Assembly (NCBI RefSeq): GCF_014656355.1
Contig: NZ_BNCG01000007.1
Coordinates: 1 to 64,000 of the forward strand
Source of the DNA: Camelimonas fluminis
GTDB taxonomy: Bacteria > Pseudomonadota > Alphaproteobacteria > Rhizobiales > Beijerinckiaceae
DNA: 64,000 nt
Reading direction: 5' to 3'
Shown: in pieces, positions 1 through 8,869 of the stretch
How the letters are laid out: the number at the start of each line of letters is the position of its first letter
Position numbering within the stretch: the stretch's first letter is position 1
Position numbers and translations under genes: made by a program
The notes under the pieces: generated by a model
Told to the model about the DNA's origin: nothing
The model's database searches: none
What the model saw: the letters and a program-made list of their open reading frames with translations, nothing else

Positions 1-30
1 CGTGGAACGCGCGCCCATCATCCGGTGGAA

Positions 31-1482
31 TCAGTGCCCACCATCCCGTGGAACACGCACTGGCGAGACCTTCCAGGCCTTGACGTCGCCCAGTTCACAC
101 ATCTCCGCCCTGGCGTGCGCGGGCAAGGGGAAGTTTGTGGTCAGAAATCTGTCGTAGCCCTCTCTGAGACCATCATGCCCGCGCGCCACATCCTCGGGCG
201 TGAACGCAAACTTCCACATGTTGAAGGCCCGCTGCGCCTCCGGACGCTTCAGCGTCTTGCCCTCCTTGAGGCCGGTCAGATTGAGCACCTCGCCTGGGGG
301 CTGCTCGCTGGCGCTGATCACATTGTAGTCCCAGGCCAGTCCCCAGCTCGTCTCCCCCAGCGGGTCGATGCGCGCCATTCCCTTCCAGCGTTCATTCCTG
401 TTCCGGATGCGCAGGCCATCGGTTTCGTGCATCAGCTTGACGACGGCGCGGGCTCCCGACTGAATGCGCGTTGTCCGCGGCTGCCTCCGGGTTTGATACT
501 CCCGCAAAGCCGCCTCCACGTCACCGGCGCTCCGGCTCAGGCAGCGCGCAAGCACCCACGCATCTTCGATCGCCTGTCCCGCCCCGGCCGCCAGGAACGG
601 AACCATCGGATGTGCGGCGTCGCCAAGAAGCGCAATCCGGCCCTCTGTCCAGACATCGATCGGATCGCGGTAGTACATCCCGGTAATGAATGAAGTCTCG
701 CATTGCCGCAGCATCTGCAGCACGCGGGGGCATGCATCCGAGAAGGACGCGAGCATTTCATCAATATCTCCGCTGTCCGACCAGCTCTCACGCGTCACTT
801 CACTGGCGGGAACAGACGCCAGGATGCTGTAGAGCTTCTTTGGGCGGACCCAATAGGTAATCAGCGTCCGCCCCGGCCCGAACCAGTAGTTGCCGCGCTC
901 CTCCAGTCCGAGGCCCTCCAGCTTGTCGGCGGGGATCAGCGACCTCCACATGAGGATCCGCGCATCGTGTTTTTCTTCGTCCCCCCGCATGGCCCGGCGG
1001 ACAGCCGAATGAATTCCGTCACAACCAATCAGGACGTCGCCTTCAATTTTTTCACCGCCGGCGAGCGTGACGGTGACGCCGGATGCGCTCTGGCTGATGG
1101 TTTCGCAGCGGGCGCCCAGTCTCACGGCTGCTTCCGGTAGCGCCGCGCGCAGCAGGTCAATGAGATCCGCCCGGTGAACGTTGTACATCGGCGCCCCGTA
1201 GCGCTCCTCCGCCGATATCCCCAGCGGCACCTGAAACACAAGCTGGTCGCTCCGCAGCTCCCTGTAGTCGTAAGACAGCGGCTTCACGCCGACTGCCTGC
1301 ACCGCCGCCTCCAGCCCCAGTTCACGAAGCACAAGCGCCGCGTTGCTGGCGATCTGGACGCCCGCCCCGATCTCGCCCAGCTCGCTTGCTTGCTCGAGCA
1401 CCAGCGCATTGATACCGTGTTTCCGCAAGGCAATGGCGGCCGTCAGACCGCCAATGCCGCCGCCTGCAATGAGTACCCGCAT
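31..1482 (-). CDS. FAD-dependent aromatic-ring monooxygenase (salicylate / 3-hydroxybenzoate hydroxylase-like)
   Basis: Group A flavin monooxygenase of the PHBH fold, expected to hydroxylate an aromatic acid with NAD(P)H and O2 in the cytoplasm. The N-terminus carries the FAD-binding Rossmann motif GGGIGG (residues 7-12), the middle has the DG-type motif GCDGIH, and the second FAD motif GDAAHP is followed by GAGQAIEDAW. At 483 aa it is longer than salicylate hydroxylases (about 400-430 aa); the extra C-terminal part is rich in Trp and charged residues. Two in-frame ATGs lie 6 nt apart; GAGGA sits about 7 nt before the inner one (1482) and abuts the outer one (1488), so 1482 is chosen. It is divergent from the TetR gene at 1525, which probably controls it. 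The substrate cannot be read from sequence. Confidence 0.85.
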   Translation of the reverse strand: MRVLIAGGGIGGLTAAIALRKHGINALVLEQASELGEIGAGVQIASNAALVLRELGLEAAVQAVGVKPLSYDYRELRSDQLVFQVPLGISAEERYGAPMYNVHRADLIDLLRAALPEAAVRLGARCETISQSASGVTVTLAGGEKIEGDVLIGCDGIHSAVRRAMRGDEEKHDARILMWRSLIPADKLEGLGLEERGNYWFGPGRTLITYWVRPKKLYSILASVPASEVTRESWSDSGDIDEMLASFSDACPRVLQMLRQCETSFITGMYYRDPIDVWTEGRIALLGDAAHPMVPFLAAGAGQAIEDAWVLARCLSRSAGDVEAALREYQTRRQPRTTRIQSGARAVVKLMHETDGLRIRNRNERWKGMARIDPLGETSWGLAWDYNVISASEQPPGEVLNLTGLKEGKTLKRPEAQRAFNMWKFAFTPEDVARGHDGLREGYDRFLTTNFPLPAHARAEMCELGDVKAWKVSPVRVPRDGGH

Positions 1483-1504
1483 GAGCATTTCCTCGACCCA
1501 GTTA

Positions 1505-1522
1505 TTAAGTGATTTCGCTTAA
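1505..1522. promoter_or_regulatory. Near-palindromic TetR operator candidate
   Basis: TTAAGTGA-TT-TCGCTTAA is an 18-bp inverted repeat with one mismatch. It fills most of the 42-bp gap between the divergent monooxygenase (start 1482) and TetR gene (start 1525), and ends 2 nt before the TetR start codon. A regulator bound here would cover both start regions. Confidence 0.6.
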
Positions 1523-1524
1523 CA

Positions 1525-2217
1525 ATGTCAGCCACTGAACCAAAGTCAAGAGCCCGGAAGGGTGGTCGCTCGCCGTCAATCCAGACCAGGGCGCAACTCA
1601 AGATGGCGGCCCAGCTCCTGTTTGCCCATCACGGGGTGAACGCCGTCACCGTCCAGCAGATTGTCGCGGCGGCCGGCCAGAAGAATAACGCGGCCATTCA
1701 CTATCATTTTGGCTCGAAAGAAGAGCTTGTTCGTGAAATCGTCGTCGACGGCGCCGCCGTTCTTGAGCGCAGACGTCAGGAAATGTTGAAGGAAATGGAT
1801 GCAAAAGGCGGACCGAAAACCGTCCGCGACGTCCTCCACGTTCTGATCATGCCGGTCATAGAGCTTGAGAACGAGCCGCAGTGGCGCGGATACATCCGGT
1901 TTACGTCACATCTGCATGCTTCAGATCGGGAGGCGCTCGCCCGTGCGCTCGATAACCGCTGGAATTCCGGCTATGTCGCCTGCTTTGACCACCTGAAGAA
2001 AATGGTCAAAATATCTTCAAAATTACTTGATCAACGACTGTCCCTGCTGAACATATACGCGAATGCTGTGCTGTCCGCCCGCGACGCCGCCCTTGAGGAC
2101 AGCAAAACTGCGCAAAGCAGACTGTGGGGGCAACGGTTTACCCTCGAAAACATTCTCGACTCGCTGGAGGCGGCCCTGGTCAGCGCGCCGTCAGAGAGCA
2201 CCCGCGATCTGTTGTGA
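1525..2217 (+). CDS. TetR/AcrR family transcriptional regulator
   Basis: A 230-aa protein with a typical TetR N-terminal helix-turn-helix at about residues 22-68: RAQLKMAAQLLFAHHG, then VTVQQIVAAAGQ and the conserved IHYHFGSKEELV recognition-helix/tyrosine segment. The C-terminal two thirds are helical and variable, as expected for a ligand-binding domain. It is divergent from the flavin monooxygenase across a 42-bp gap holding an 18-bp palindrome, the usual layout of a TetR repressor controlling itself and a catabolic enzyme. The inducer is probably the monooxygenase substrate or a product (inference). The ATG at 1525 is the only sensible start; no strong ribosome-binding site precedes it because the palindrome occupies that space, so translation may be weak. 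Confidence 0.85.
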   Translation: MSATEPKSRARKGGRSPSIQTRAQLKMAAQLLFAHHGVNAVTVQQIVAAAGQKNNAAIHYHFGSKEELVREIVVDGAAVLERRRQEMLKEMDAKGGPKTVRDVLHVLIMPVIELENEPQWRGYIRFTSHLHASDREALARALDNRWNSGYVACFDHLKKMVKISSKLLDQRLSLLNIYANAVLSARDAALEDSKTAQSRLWGQRFTLENILDSLEAALVSAPSESTRDLL

Positions 2218-2464
2218 GCCAGTCTTATCTATCCCCCGCTACTCTGGGCAAGCTGAAACGGGCGGACCCCGCAGTTCTGCCCTGAGCCTTCGGGTTGCGG
2301 TCCTTTGACCGCGTATCATATCGTCATGGAGCCCCGCTCCCCAACGAGGCGCGCCAGCGGCGGTGCAGCAGTGGGGCGCTCCGCATCCGCTGGCTCCAAT
2401 GCTGACTGCAGATCGTCGGCAAAGTAAACGGCCGCGCCCGGCGCACAATCTGGACCATCAGTGC

Positions 2465-4363
2465 ATGAAGCGTTTTTCTTTTGATCTTCCCACATGCCTG
2501 TCGCTCGTGACTGTACTGGGCCTCCTGCTGGCCGCGACTGGAATCTGGGGCCCGGCAGGCGGCCATGCGCTCCTGAAATGGTCGGGCGTCACGCTCGTTT
2601 TTCTTGCGGGGGGCGTTCCAACCGCCTGGAGCGCGCTGTCCTCCCTGTACAGGCAACGTATTCTGGACATTGATCTGCTGATGATCACCGCGGCTGTTGC
2701 AGCCGCCGTTGTCGGGGCGGCGTTTGAAGGCGCCGTGCTGCTGACATTATTCAGCGTCTCCACCACGCTCGAGCACCGGGCGCTCGGCCGGGCGCGCCGC
2801 GCCGTCGAGGCGCTGATGGCGCTGCGGCCTGAGACGGCGTCACGCAAGGGGGCCGATGGCGCCGTCGTTGAAATCCCCGCCTCGGAACTTGTGGTCGGCG
2901 ACGTGGTGATCTTGCGCCCAGGCGCGCGCGTGCCAGCCGACGGGGTGATCGCCCACGGTCGGGGCGGCGTCGATGAGGCCAATATCACCGGCGAGTCCAT
3001 GCCCGTCTCCAAGGAGCCAGGCCAGCAGGTGTTCGAAGCCACCATCAATCTTGACGGGGTGCTGGAGGTCGTTGTCTCCCGCACCGTCGCCGACAGCACG
3101 ATCGCCCGGATGATCAGGCTGGTGACCGAGGCGCAGGAGGCCAGGGCGCCGTCCGAGCGCTTCAGCGCCTGGTTCGGCCAACGCTATACTGTCGCCGTCA
3201 TCGTCGGCGCGGCGCTCGCCTTCATCATATTTTTCCTCCTGGGACGCGACTGGGAGCAGGCCCTGTACCGGGCCGCCACCCTGCTTGTCACGGCCAGCCC
3301 CTGCGCGATTGTCATCTCTGCGCCCGCCGCCATCCTGTCGGCCTTGTCCGCGGCGGCGCGCGGCGGCGTGCTGTTCAAGGGCGGCGGCGCCATTGAGACC
3401 CTGGCGGCGGTGAAAACCTTCGCCTTTGACAAGACCGGCACCCTGACGACGGGGCGCGCCACCGTAAACCAGATTGTCGCGTCTGATGGCGATGAAGACG
3501 GTTTTCTGTCGTTGCTTGCCGGTGTTGAGGCCCACTCTGAACACCATATCGCCGCAGCCATCCTCCGTGAGACGGCGGCGCGCGGGCTGACAGGCGTTGC
3601 TGTCACCGATGTCAGCGCTCATCCAAGCGCCGGGATACTCGGCCGCGACAGCCTCGGCCAGGTATGGGCTGGCAACGCGCGCATGGTCTCCGCCATGGGG
3701 GCGACCATTGACAACCCGGCCCTGACGCAACTGGAAGAAGAAGCGCGCACCGTTGTCTACCTTGGACGCGGCCCCAAAGTGCTTGGCGCGGTGACCGTCG
3801 CGGATGAAGCGCGCGCCACATCCGCGCCCGCATTGCAGGCGCTACGTGACAGCGGCGTCCGTAAAATCGTCATGCTGACCGGCGACCGCAGGCCCGTGGC
3901 GCTGCGCATTGGCGGCGAGCTCGGCATCGCGCCAGAAGACATCCGCGCCGGCATGTTGCCGAAGGACAAGGTGGACGCCATTGGCGAACTGGCGCGCGAT
4001 GGGACTGTCGCTTTCGTCGGCGACGGCGTGAATGACGCTGCCGCTCTCGCCCGCGCTGACGTCGGCATCGCCATGGGCGCGGCCGGGTCGGATGTGGCTC
4101 TTCAGGCCGCCGATGTCGCCCTTCTGTCGGAGAACATGCGAAAACTTGCCGAAGCGCACCATCTGGCGCGCCGCACGGTGTCAATCATCCGGCAGAATTT
4201 CATCTTCGCCATCGGCGCCATGCTGGTGCTGGTCACCGGCGGCCTGTTCTTCAACCTGCCGCTGCCGCTTGCGGTGATCGGGCATGAAGGCGGGACCGTT
4301 CTTGTGGTTCTGAACGGCTTGCGCCTGTTGTCGGACAGGATCAGGACCCCTGACCCACGCTGA
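2465..4363 (+). CDS. P1B-4-type heavy-metal-transporting P-type ATPase
   Basis: Inner-membrane metal-efflux ATPase, 632 aa from the chosen ATG. All P-type signatures are present: the actuator motif TGES (about 175-178), phosphorylation motif DKTGT (Asp322), MLTGD, and the hinge GDGVNDAAAL. The metal-site helix reads TASPC (SPC at 278-280) rather than the CPC of Cu, Zn and Cd pumps, and the last membrane helix has HEGGT (His607). SPC together with HEGGT defines the P1B-4 subgroup (CoaT, CtpD, PfeT), which exports Co2+, Fe2+ or related divalent metals. There is no N-terminal metal-binding domain, as usual for this group. The reading frame stays open to 2363, but the segment before Met-2465 looks non-coding. 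No metal-responsive regulator is adjacent. The exact metal is not decidable here. Confidence 0.9.
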   Translation: MKRFSFDLPTCLSLVTVLGLLLAATGIWGPAGGHALLKWSGVTLVFLAGGVPTAWSALSSLYRQRILDIDLLMITAAVAAAVVGAAFEGAVLLTLFSVSTTLEHRALGRARRAVEALMALRPETASRKGADGAVVEIPASELVVGDVVILRPGARVPADGVIAHGRGGVDEANITGESMPVSKEPGQQVFEATINLDGVLEVVVSRTVADSTIARMIRLVTEAQEARAPSERFSAWFGQRYTVAVIVGAALAFIIFFLLGRDWEQALYRAATLLVTASPCAIVISAPAAILSALSAAARGGVLFKGGGAIETLAAVKTFAFDKTGTLTTGRATVNQIVASDGDEDGFLSLLAGVEAHSEHHIAAAILRETAARGLTGVAVTDVSAHPSAGILGRDSLGQVWAGNARMVSAMGATIDNPALTQLEEEARTVVYLGRGPKVLGAVTVADEARATSAPALQALRDSGVRKIVMLTGDRRPVALRIGGELGIAPEDIRAGMLPKDKVDAIGELARDGTVAFVGDGVNDAAALARADVGIAMGAAGSDVALQAADVALLSENMRKLAEAHHLARRTVSIIRQNFIFAIGAMLVLVTGGLFFNLPLPLAVIGHEGGTVLVVLNGLRLLSDRIRTPDPR

Positions 4364-4388
4364 AGCGCGACGCTCACTTTCGCCGCAC

Positions 4389-4414
4389 AAAAAGGCGCCG
4401 CAAGAAGCGGCGCC
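4389..4414 (-). terminator. Intrinsic terminator of the alkyl-sulfatase operon
   Basis: A perfect 8-bp stem GGCGCCGC / GCGGCGCC (4394-4401 and 4407-4414) with a 5-nt loop. Read on the minus strand it is followed directly by TTTTT (4389-4393). It lies about 30 nt beyond the stop codon of the alkyl sulfatase, between two convergent genes. Confidence 0.85.
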
Positions 4415-4442
4415 TGTACCACAATATATGCTCCAGCGGCGC

Positions 4443-6377
4443 TCAGGATATGACAGCGCGCTTTGGCTCGACGATTTCGAACATGCGCGGGAACTCGTCC
4501 ATGAGCGACATCAGTTCCGCCAGTCGCGCGCTGTCGCCGGTCATGCTGATTTCGCCGGCGGCGGCCGCCGCGGCAAAATCCGTCTGCCTGGCGATGATGC
4601 GGTTCAGCATGGCGCGCGACAGGGTGATGGTGAGGTCGGCGGCCGGGCGCGGCGGAACGGCGATGCAGGTCAGGGCGCTGTTCTCGAGCGTCATCGCCCA
4701 GCTTTCGTCCGGATCCGTCAGCGCCCAGTTCAGCACCATGCGCCGGCCCTCCGCTTTGGGGCCGTTCAGCCGCACCGCCAGCATGTCCCACACCTGGCCG
4801 GTTTGCAGGGCGGCGATGGTTTCCAGCGGCATGGCCCCGCGCGAGGGCACCGACGGCATGCCATGCCGCAACTCCTGCGCGCCGAACAGGTAGGCGTTGC
4901 GCCATGTGGCGCTTTCCGCCAGATAGCCAAGCTGCTCGAAGGTGCTGGCCAGCAGGGCGCGGGCCGCCGCATTGTCGGGTTCGGCGAAGACCAGATGGCT
5001 CAGCGCCTGAGCGACGAAGCGGAACTCGCCCCTGTCGAAATCGCGGCGCGCCTTGTCGAGTATGGCGTCGGCGCCTCCCATGTATTCGACAAACTTGCGC
5101 CCGCTCTCGACCGGCGGCAGCGGATCGAGACTGGCGGGATTGGCGTCGTACCAGCCCAGATACTTCTGGTAGATCGCCTTCACGTTATGGCGGATATGGC
5201 CGTAATACCCCCGGCCGTGCCAGGCGTTTTCGAGGCTGGCGGGAAGCCGGATGGTCTCGGCGATTTCCGGGGCGGTCAGCCCGTGGTTCATCAGACGCAG
5301 GGTCTGGTCGTGGGCGAATCTGTACAGGTCGCGCTGCTGCCGGATCATGGTGGCGACGCGCTCCTGCCCCCAGACCGGCCAGTGGTGCTGGCCGCACATC
5401 ACCTCGGCCTTGTCCCCCCACATGTGCAGGGCTTCATCGAGGTATTTCGACCAGGCCAGCGCGTCGCGCACCGCCGCGCCGCGGAAAGGCAGCAGGTTAT
5501 GGAAATTGTGGGTGCAGTTCTCCGCCAGGCTCAGCATCCGGTACTGCGGCGCGTACAGATGCATTTCCGCCGGGGCCTCGGTTTCCGGCGCCATCTGGAA
5601 CTCGAAGTCGATGCCGTCGATGGTCCGCGTCTCACCCGTCTTGCGGATCAGATCGGTTGGACGAACCAGCGCCACCGCGCCAGATGAGGTTGATTTGCCA
5701 AGACCCGTGTCAACCTGACCGCGCGGGCCCTTCTTCAGGAAGGGGCCGAACTGGTATTGCGCCCGTCGCAACATCGCGGGGCCGGCGATGATGTTTTCCG
5801 AGACCGCGTGCTCCATGAACAGGTCGGGCGCGATCACCGGCACCCTGCCGCTCGCCAGCGCTTCCTCATCGACAACGCCGCGCGCGCCGCCCCAGTGGTC
5901 GGCATGGGTGTGCGAGAAGATGATGGCGACGACCGGACGATAGCCGCGATGCTTGTAATAGAGCTCGATCGCCGCCCGCGCGCCTTCAATCGCCGACATG
6001 GCGTCATAGACGATGACGCCGGTCTTGCCCTCGATCAGGGTCATGTTGGCGATGTCGAAACCGCGCACCTGATAGACGCCAGGCGTCACCTCGAACAGGC
6101 CGTGATGCATGTTGAGCCGCGATTGGCGCCACAGGCTCGGATTGACGGTCAGCGGCGCGGCTTCGTCGGACAGGAAGCCATAGTCGTTGAGGCTCCAGAC
6201 GACGCGGCCGTTGTTCGAAACGATGTGAGCGTTGTCGATCGTGCCGAGAAAGCCGCGCGTTGCGTCCTCGAAATCGCGGGTGTCGGCGAACGGCAGGGCT
6301 TTCAGGGTCGCCGCGTGCATGTCAGCGACGGCCTGCGTCGCGGCTTTGGGCGTCAGATCGGAATCGTGAGTGGTCAT
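4443..6377 (-). CDS. SdsA-type alkyl sulfatase (metallo-beta-lactamase fold)
   Basis: A 644-aa enzyme of the type III sulfatase group (SdsA1, BDS1, YjcS), which hydrolyses primary alkyl sulfates such as dodecyl sulfate to alcohol and sulfate with two zinc ions. The zinc motif HTHADH is at residues 156-161. Further metal-site candidates are Glu286 in LAENCTHN and the His pair in CGQHHWPVWG (about 331-332). Residues about 420-505 form the helical dimerisation part, and the last 130 residues resemble the SCP2-like hydrophobic-substrate domain of this family. Length matches SdsA1 (about 650 aa). No clear signal peptide is seen, so location is uncertain. The start at 6377 has AGGAAA at a good distance; the open frame upstream to 6665 overlaps the neighbouring gene and is discarded. 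It is the last gene of the 10.9-4.4 kb minus-strand cluster. Confidence 0.92.
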   Translation of the reverse strand: MTTHDSDLTPKAATQAVADMHAATLKALPFADTRDFEDATRGFLGTIDNAHIVSNNGRVVWSLNDYGFLSDEAAPLTVNPSLWRQSRLNMHHGLFEVTPGVYQVRGFDIANMTLIEGKTGVIVYDAMSAIEGARAAIELYYKHRGYRPVVAIIFSHTHADHWGGARGVVDEEALASGRVPVIAPDLFMEHAVSENIIAGPAMLRRAQYQFGPFLKKGPRGQVDTGLGKSTSSGAVALVRPTDLIRKTGETRTIDGIDFEFQMAPETEAPAEMHLYAPQYRMLSLAENCTHNFHNLLPFRGAAVRDALAWSKYLDEALHMWGDKAEVMCGQHHWPVWGQERVATMIRQQRDLYRFAHDQTLRLMNHGLTAPEIAETIRLPASLENAWHGRGYYGHIRHNVKAIYQKYLGWYDANPASLDPLPPVESGRKFVEYMGGADAILDKARRDFDRGEFRFVAQALSHLVFAEPDNAAARALLASTFEQLGYLAESATWRNAYLFGAQELRHGMPSVPSRGAMPLETIAALQTGQVWDMLAVRLNGPKAEGRRMVLNWALTDPDESWAMTLENSALTCIAVPPRPAADLTITLSRAMLNRIIARQTDFAAAAAAGEISMTGDSARLAELMSLMDEFPRMFEIVEPKRAVIS

Positions 6378-6460
6378 GGCGTTTCCTCGGGGTTCAGGAG
6401 TGTCACGGGCGCCTGCGCGGCGCGTCATTGCATGGTGGGCGCCGCCCATGAACGGGCGGC

Positions 6461-7144
6461 CTATCCCATGGAATCGCTGGCGGTCCTGCCGCGGTGTCTC
6501 TGGTGGTCCCGCCACCATGAGGTAATCGCGAGGGTCATCCAGCCAGCATTGTAGAGAACGCCGGCGGCCAGGATCAGCCATCCTGGCAGCGGCCCCAGCG
6601 CCGCCCGCTCCACGATCTCCGTCAGTCCGGATGCGGGAGCGGGATGCACCGCTATCTTGATGCAATAGGCGACGGTCTGGATGCCGAGGATCCAGACATA
6701 GCTGCGACGGAGCCGGCGTCCGGCCGAGCCGGCGAACGAGATATGGTGGCGCGGCGTCGTGTAATCCCGCGCCAGCCGCGTCCGCCAGGCCTGATCATGC
6801 CCTGCCGTTCCAGACAGCATCGGCGCGTAAAGGTTGGTTTCCAGCCACCGCGCCCGGGCGCGCCAGACGTTGAAGTAGCGGTAGCGCCGGGCTTCGAGGG
6901 CCAGAAACAGCGCCAGCAGCAGCCCCACCAGCAACAGCGGGGCCGGCGACGCCTCGCGACTGGAAAACGTGGTCGACAGGGCGATGCCCATGGTGACGAT
7001 CGCCCAGTTGGTGGTGTTGTCCAGGCGGGTGCGCCAGATGGTGCTGCGGTAAACTTCGGCGCGATACAGATGGGCGATGGCCCCGATCTCAGCCCCGTTG
7101 AATTCCTGACGCGCCACGCCGGCGGCCGGTTCAATCGTGTCCAT
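6461..7144 (-). CDS. DUF2270 family membrane protein
   Basis: A 227-aa predicted inner-membrane protein. The N-terminal region NGAEIGAIAHLYRAEVYRS followed by WRTRLDNTTNWAI and a hydrophobic helix is the hallmark of DUF2270. Four hydrophobic segments are visible, at about 47-64, 69-86, 145-165 and 185-210. The central loop has a Trp/Arg-rich stretch (EARRYRYFNVWRARARWLE) typical of the family. Function is unknown. It lies between the ABC permease (122-nt gap) and the alkyl sulfatase (83-nt gap) on the same strand, so it is probably co-transcribed with the sulfur-compound genes. A direct role in sulfate-ester metabolism is only inference from position. Confidence 0.75.
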   Translation of the reverse strand: MDTIEPAAGVARQEFNGAEIGAIAHLYRAEVYRSTIWRTRLDNTTNWAIVTMGIALSTTFSSREASPAPLLLVGLLLALFLALEARRYRYFNVWRARARWLETNLYAPMLSGTAGHDQAWRTRLARDYTTPRHHISFAGSAGRRLRRSYVWILGIQTVAYCIKIAVHPAPASGLTEIVERAALGPLPGWLILAAGVLYNAGWMTLAITSWWRDHQRHRGRTASDSMG

Positions 7145-7266
7145 GGCCGTCTTCCGGTATGGAGCGCTTTCCGACCCGACGGAATCGTCTGGTCGATCAG
7201 AATTCGCTCAAAACAGGGGGAACTGGAGCAATCTCCGATCCATGTAGATCGGAAATTGCCCTGGCG

Positions 7267-8022
7267 TTACTGCCAGACGAGCAGTTTCTTCTCGAGCCAG
7301 TTCATGGCGACAGTGATTGAGAGGCCAAGCAGGGCGAGCAGCAGCAGCAGGGCCATGACGCCGTCCATGTCGAAGGTGGACTGCAGATAGGCCAGCACCT
7401 GGCCCAGGCCGTGCTCGGCGGCGATGAGCTCCGCGCCAACCACCCCGAGCAGGGCGTAGACCAGCCCAAGCCGCAGGCCCGAGAAGATCACCGGCACGGC
7501 CGACGGCAGGGTGACCTTGAAGAAGATCTGCCCTGGCGATGCGCCCAGCGCCCGCGACAGCACCAGATGGTCGCTGTTGACGCCGCGGATGCCCGCGACC
7601 GTCGCCGCCAGCACGATGAAGAAGGTCAGGCTGATGGCCACGGCGATCTTGGAGCCGATGCCGAGGCCGAACCAGAGCAGGAACAGCGGCACCAGGGCGA
7701 TGCGCGGCATGGCGTTCAGCAGCGAGAGATACGGCTCGCAGGCGCGGTGAAGCCCGGGCAGCATGGTGAACAGCAGTCCCGCCAGGATCGCGGTGAGGCT
7801 GCCGCCGACGAAAGCGATGGCGGCGGCGGCGATGGTGTAGGACAGGTCGTTCCACAGGTTGCGGTCAGTGATGAACCCGCGCCACAGATAGCTGGCGATG
7901 CCGGAGGGACGGCCCGCGAAGGTGGGATCGATGACGCCGCGCGCGCCAAGGAACTCCCACAGGGCGACCAGCGCGACGATGAAGACGACGTGCCCGAGGG
8001 TGATGCGGAACGGCTTAATCAT
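7267..8022 (-). CDS. SsuC/TauC-type ABC transporter permease
   Basis: A 251-aa inner-membrane permease of the nitrate/sulfonate/taurine ABC family. About six hydrophobic helices are visible, and the ATPase-coupling EAA loop is recognisable around SRALGASPGQIFFKVTLPSA. The start at 8022 (MIKPFRI) overlaps the end of the ATPase gene by 8 nt, which implies translational coupling; an ATG at 8043 is also in frame but lies further inside the ATPase gene. It works with the ATPase (8015-8869) and the binding protein (8866-9894). Family members import aliphatic sulfonates, taurine, sulfate esters, nitrate or thiamine precursors. The adjacent alkyl sulfatase and TauD-type dioxygenase favour an organosulfur substrate. 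Confidence 0.88.
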   Translation of the reverse strand: MIKPFRITLGHVVFIVALVALWEFLGARGVIDPTFAGRPSGIASYLWRGFITDRNLWNDLSYTIAAAAIAFVGGSLTAILAGLLFTMLPGLHRACEPYLSLLNAMPRIALVPLFLLWFGLGIGSKIAVAISLTFFIVLAATVAGIRGVNSDHLVLSRALGASPGQIFFKVTLPSAVPVIFSGLRLGLVYALLGVVGAELIAAEHGLGQVLAYLQSTFDMDGVMALLLLLALLGLSITVAMNWLEKKLLVWQ

Positions 8023-8869
8023 GGGCGGAAGCTCCCTGTTCAAGCAGGCGCCAGAGCCGGGCGTAAAGGTCGTGGAACCGGTGATCGGTCTGCAGCTTGC
8101 GCACGTCGCGCGGGCGCGGCAGGTCGATGGGCACGTCGGCGACGATGCGTCCGGGACGGGCGCTCATGACGATCACCCTGTCGGAGAGCGCGATGGCTTC
8201 GGCGAGGTCATGGGTGACGAACACGACCGTCTTGCGGTGGGCTGACCAGAGCTGCATCAGCAGGTCTTCGAGGGTGAGTTTGGTCTGGGCGTCGAGCGCG
8301 CCAAACGGCTCGTCCATCAGCAGCACCGGGCTGTCGAGGGCGAAGGTGCGCGCCAGGGCGCAGCGCTGGCGCATGCCGTGCGACAGGGCCTTCGGGAACT
8401 TGTCGGCGAAATCGCCCAGGCCCACCTGTTGCAGCAGGTCGCGCGCCCGGCTGTCGCGCTCGCGTTTTGGCAGTCCGCGCACCTCCATGCCGAAGGCGGC
8501 GTTGTCGAGCGCCGTGCGCCATGGCAGCAGGCTGTCGCGCGCCAGCATGTAGGCGATGTCTGGGTTTCCCTCGTGCGGCGGCTTGCCGAGGACGCGGACA
8601 TCGCCCTCCGCTTCGTCCTTCAGCAGGCCGGTCAGCAGGTTGAGGATCGTGGTCTTGCCGCAGCCGCTTGGGCCAACCAGCGAGACAAACTCGCCGGGGG
8701 CCAGGGACAGCGAGACATTGTCGACGGCGAGGACGGCGCCGGCCGTTCCCGCGCCGAAACGCATGGTCAGATCGTGGATGGCGATGGATGGGGGCAGGTC
8801 AACGGCGGCAGGCGGCGCATGCGCAAGCCCCGCGATTTGCGCCCCGGGCGCGACGGCGGGCCGGCTCAT
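8015..8869 (-). CDS. SsuB/TauB-type ABC transporter ATP-binding protein
   Basis: A 284-aa cytoplasmic ATPase. It has Walker A GPSGCGKTT (66-74), a signature region LSHGMRQR in place of the usual LSGGMRQR, Walker B LLMDEPFGALD, and the switch His in FVTHD. The LDAQT that follows Walker B is typical of the SsuB/TauB/NrtD class. The first 30 residues are a Pro/Ala-rich extension. Start and stop overlap both neighbours (ATGA with the binding protein upstream, 8 nt with the permease downstream), so the three genes form a tightly coupled transport operon. The signature Gly-to-His change is common enough in this family not to suggest loss of function. Confidence 0.92.
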   Translation of the reverse strand: MSRPAVAPGAQIAGLAHAPPAAVDLPPSIAIHDLTMRFGAGTAGAVLAVDNVSLSLAPGEFVSLVGPSGCGKTTILNLLTGLLKDEAEGDVRVLGKPPHEGNPDIAYMLARDSLLPWRTALDNAAFGMEVRGLPKRERDSRARDLLQQVGLGDFADKFPKALSHGMRQRCALARTFALDSPVLLMDEPFGALDAQTKLTLEDLLMQLWSAHRKTVVFVTHDLAEAIALSDRVIVMSARPGRIVADVPIDLPRPRDVRKLQTDHRFHDLYARLWRLLEQGASAHD

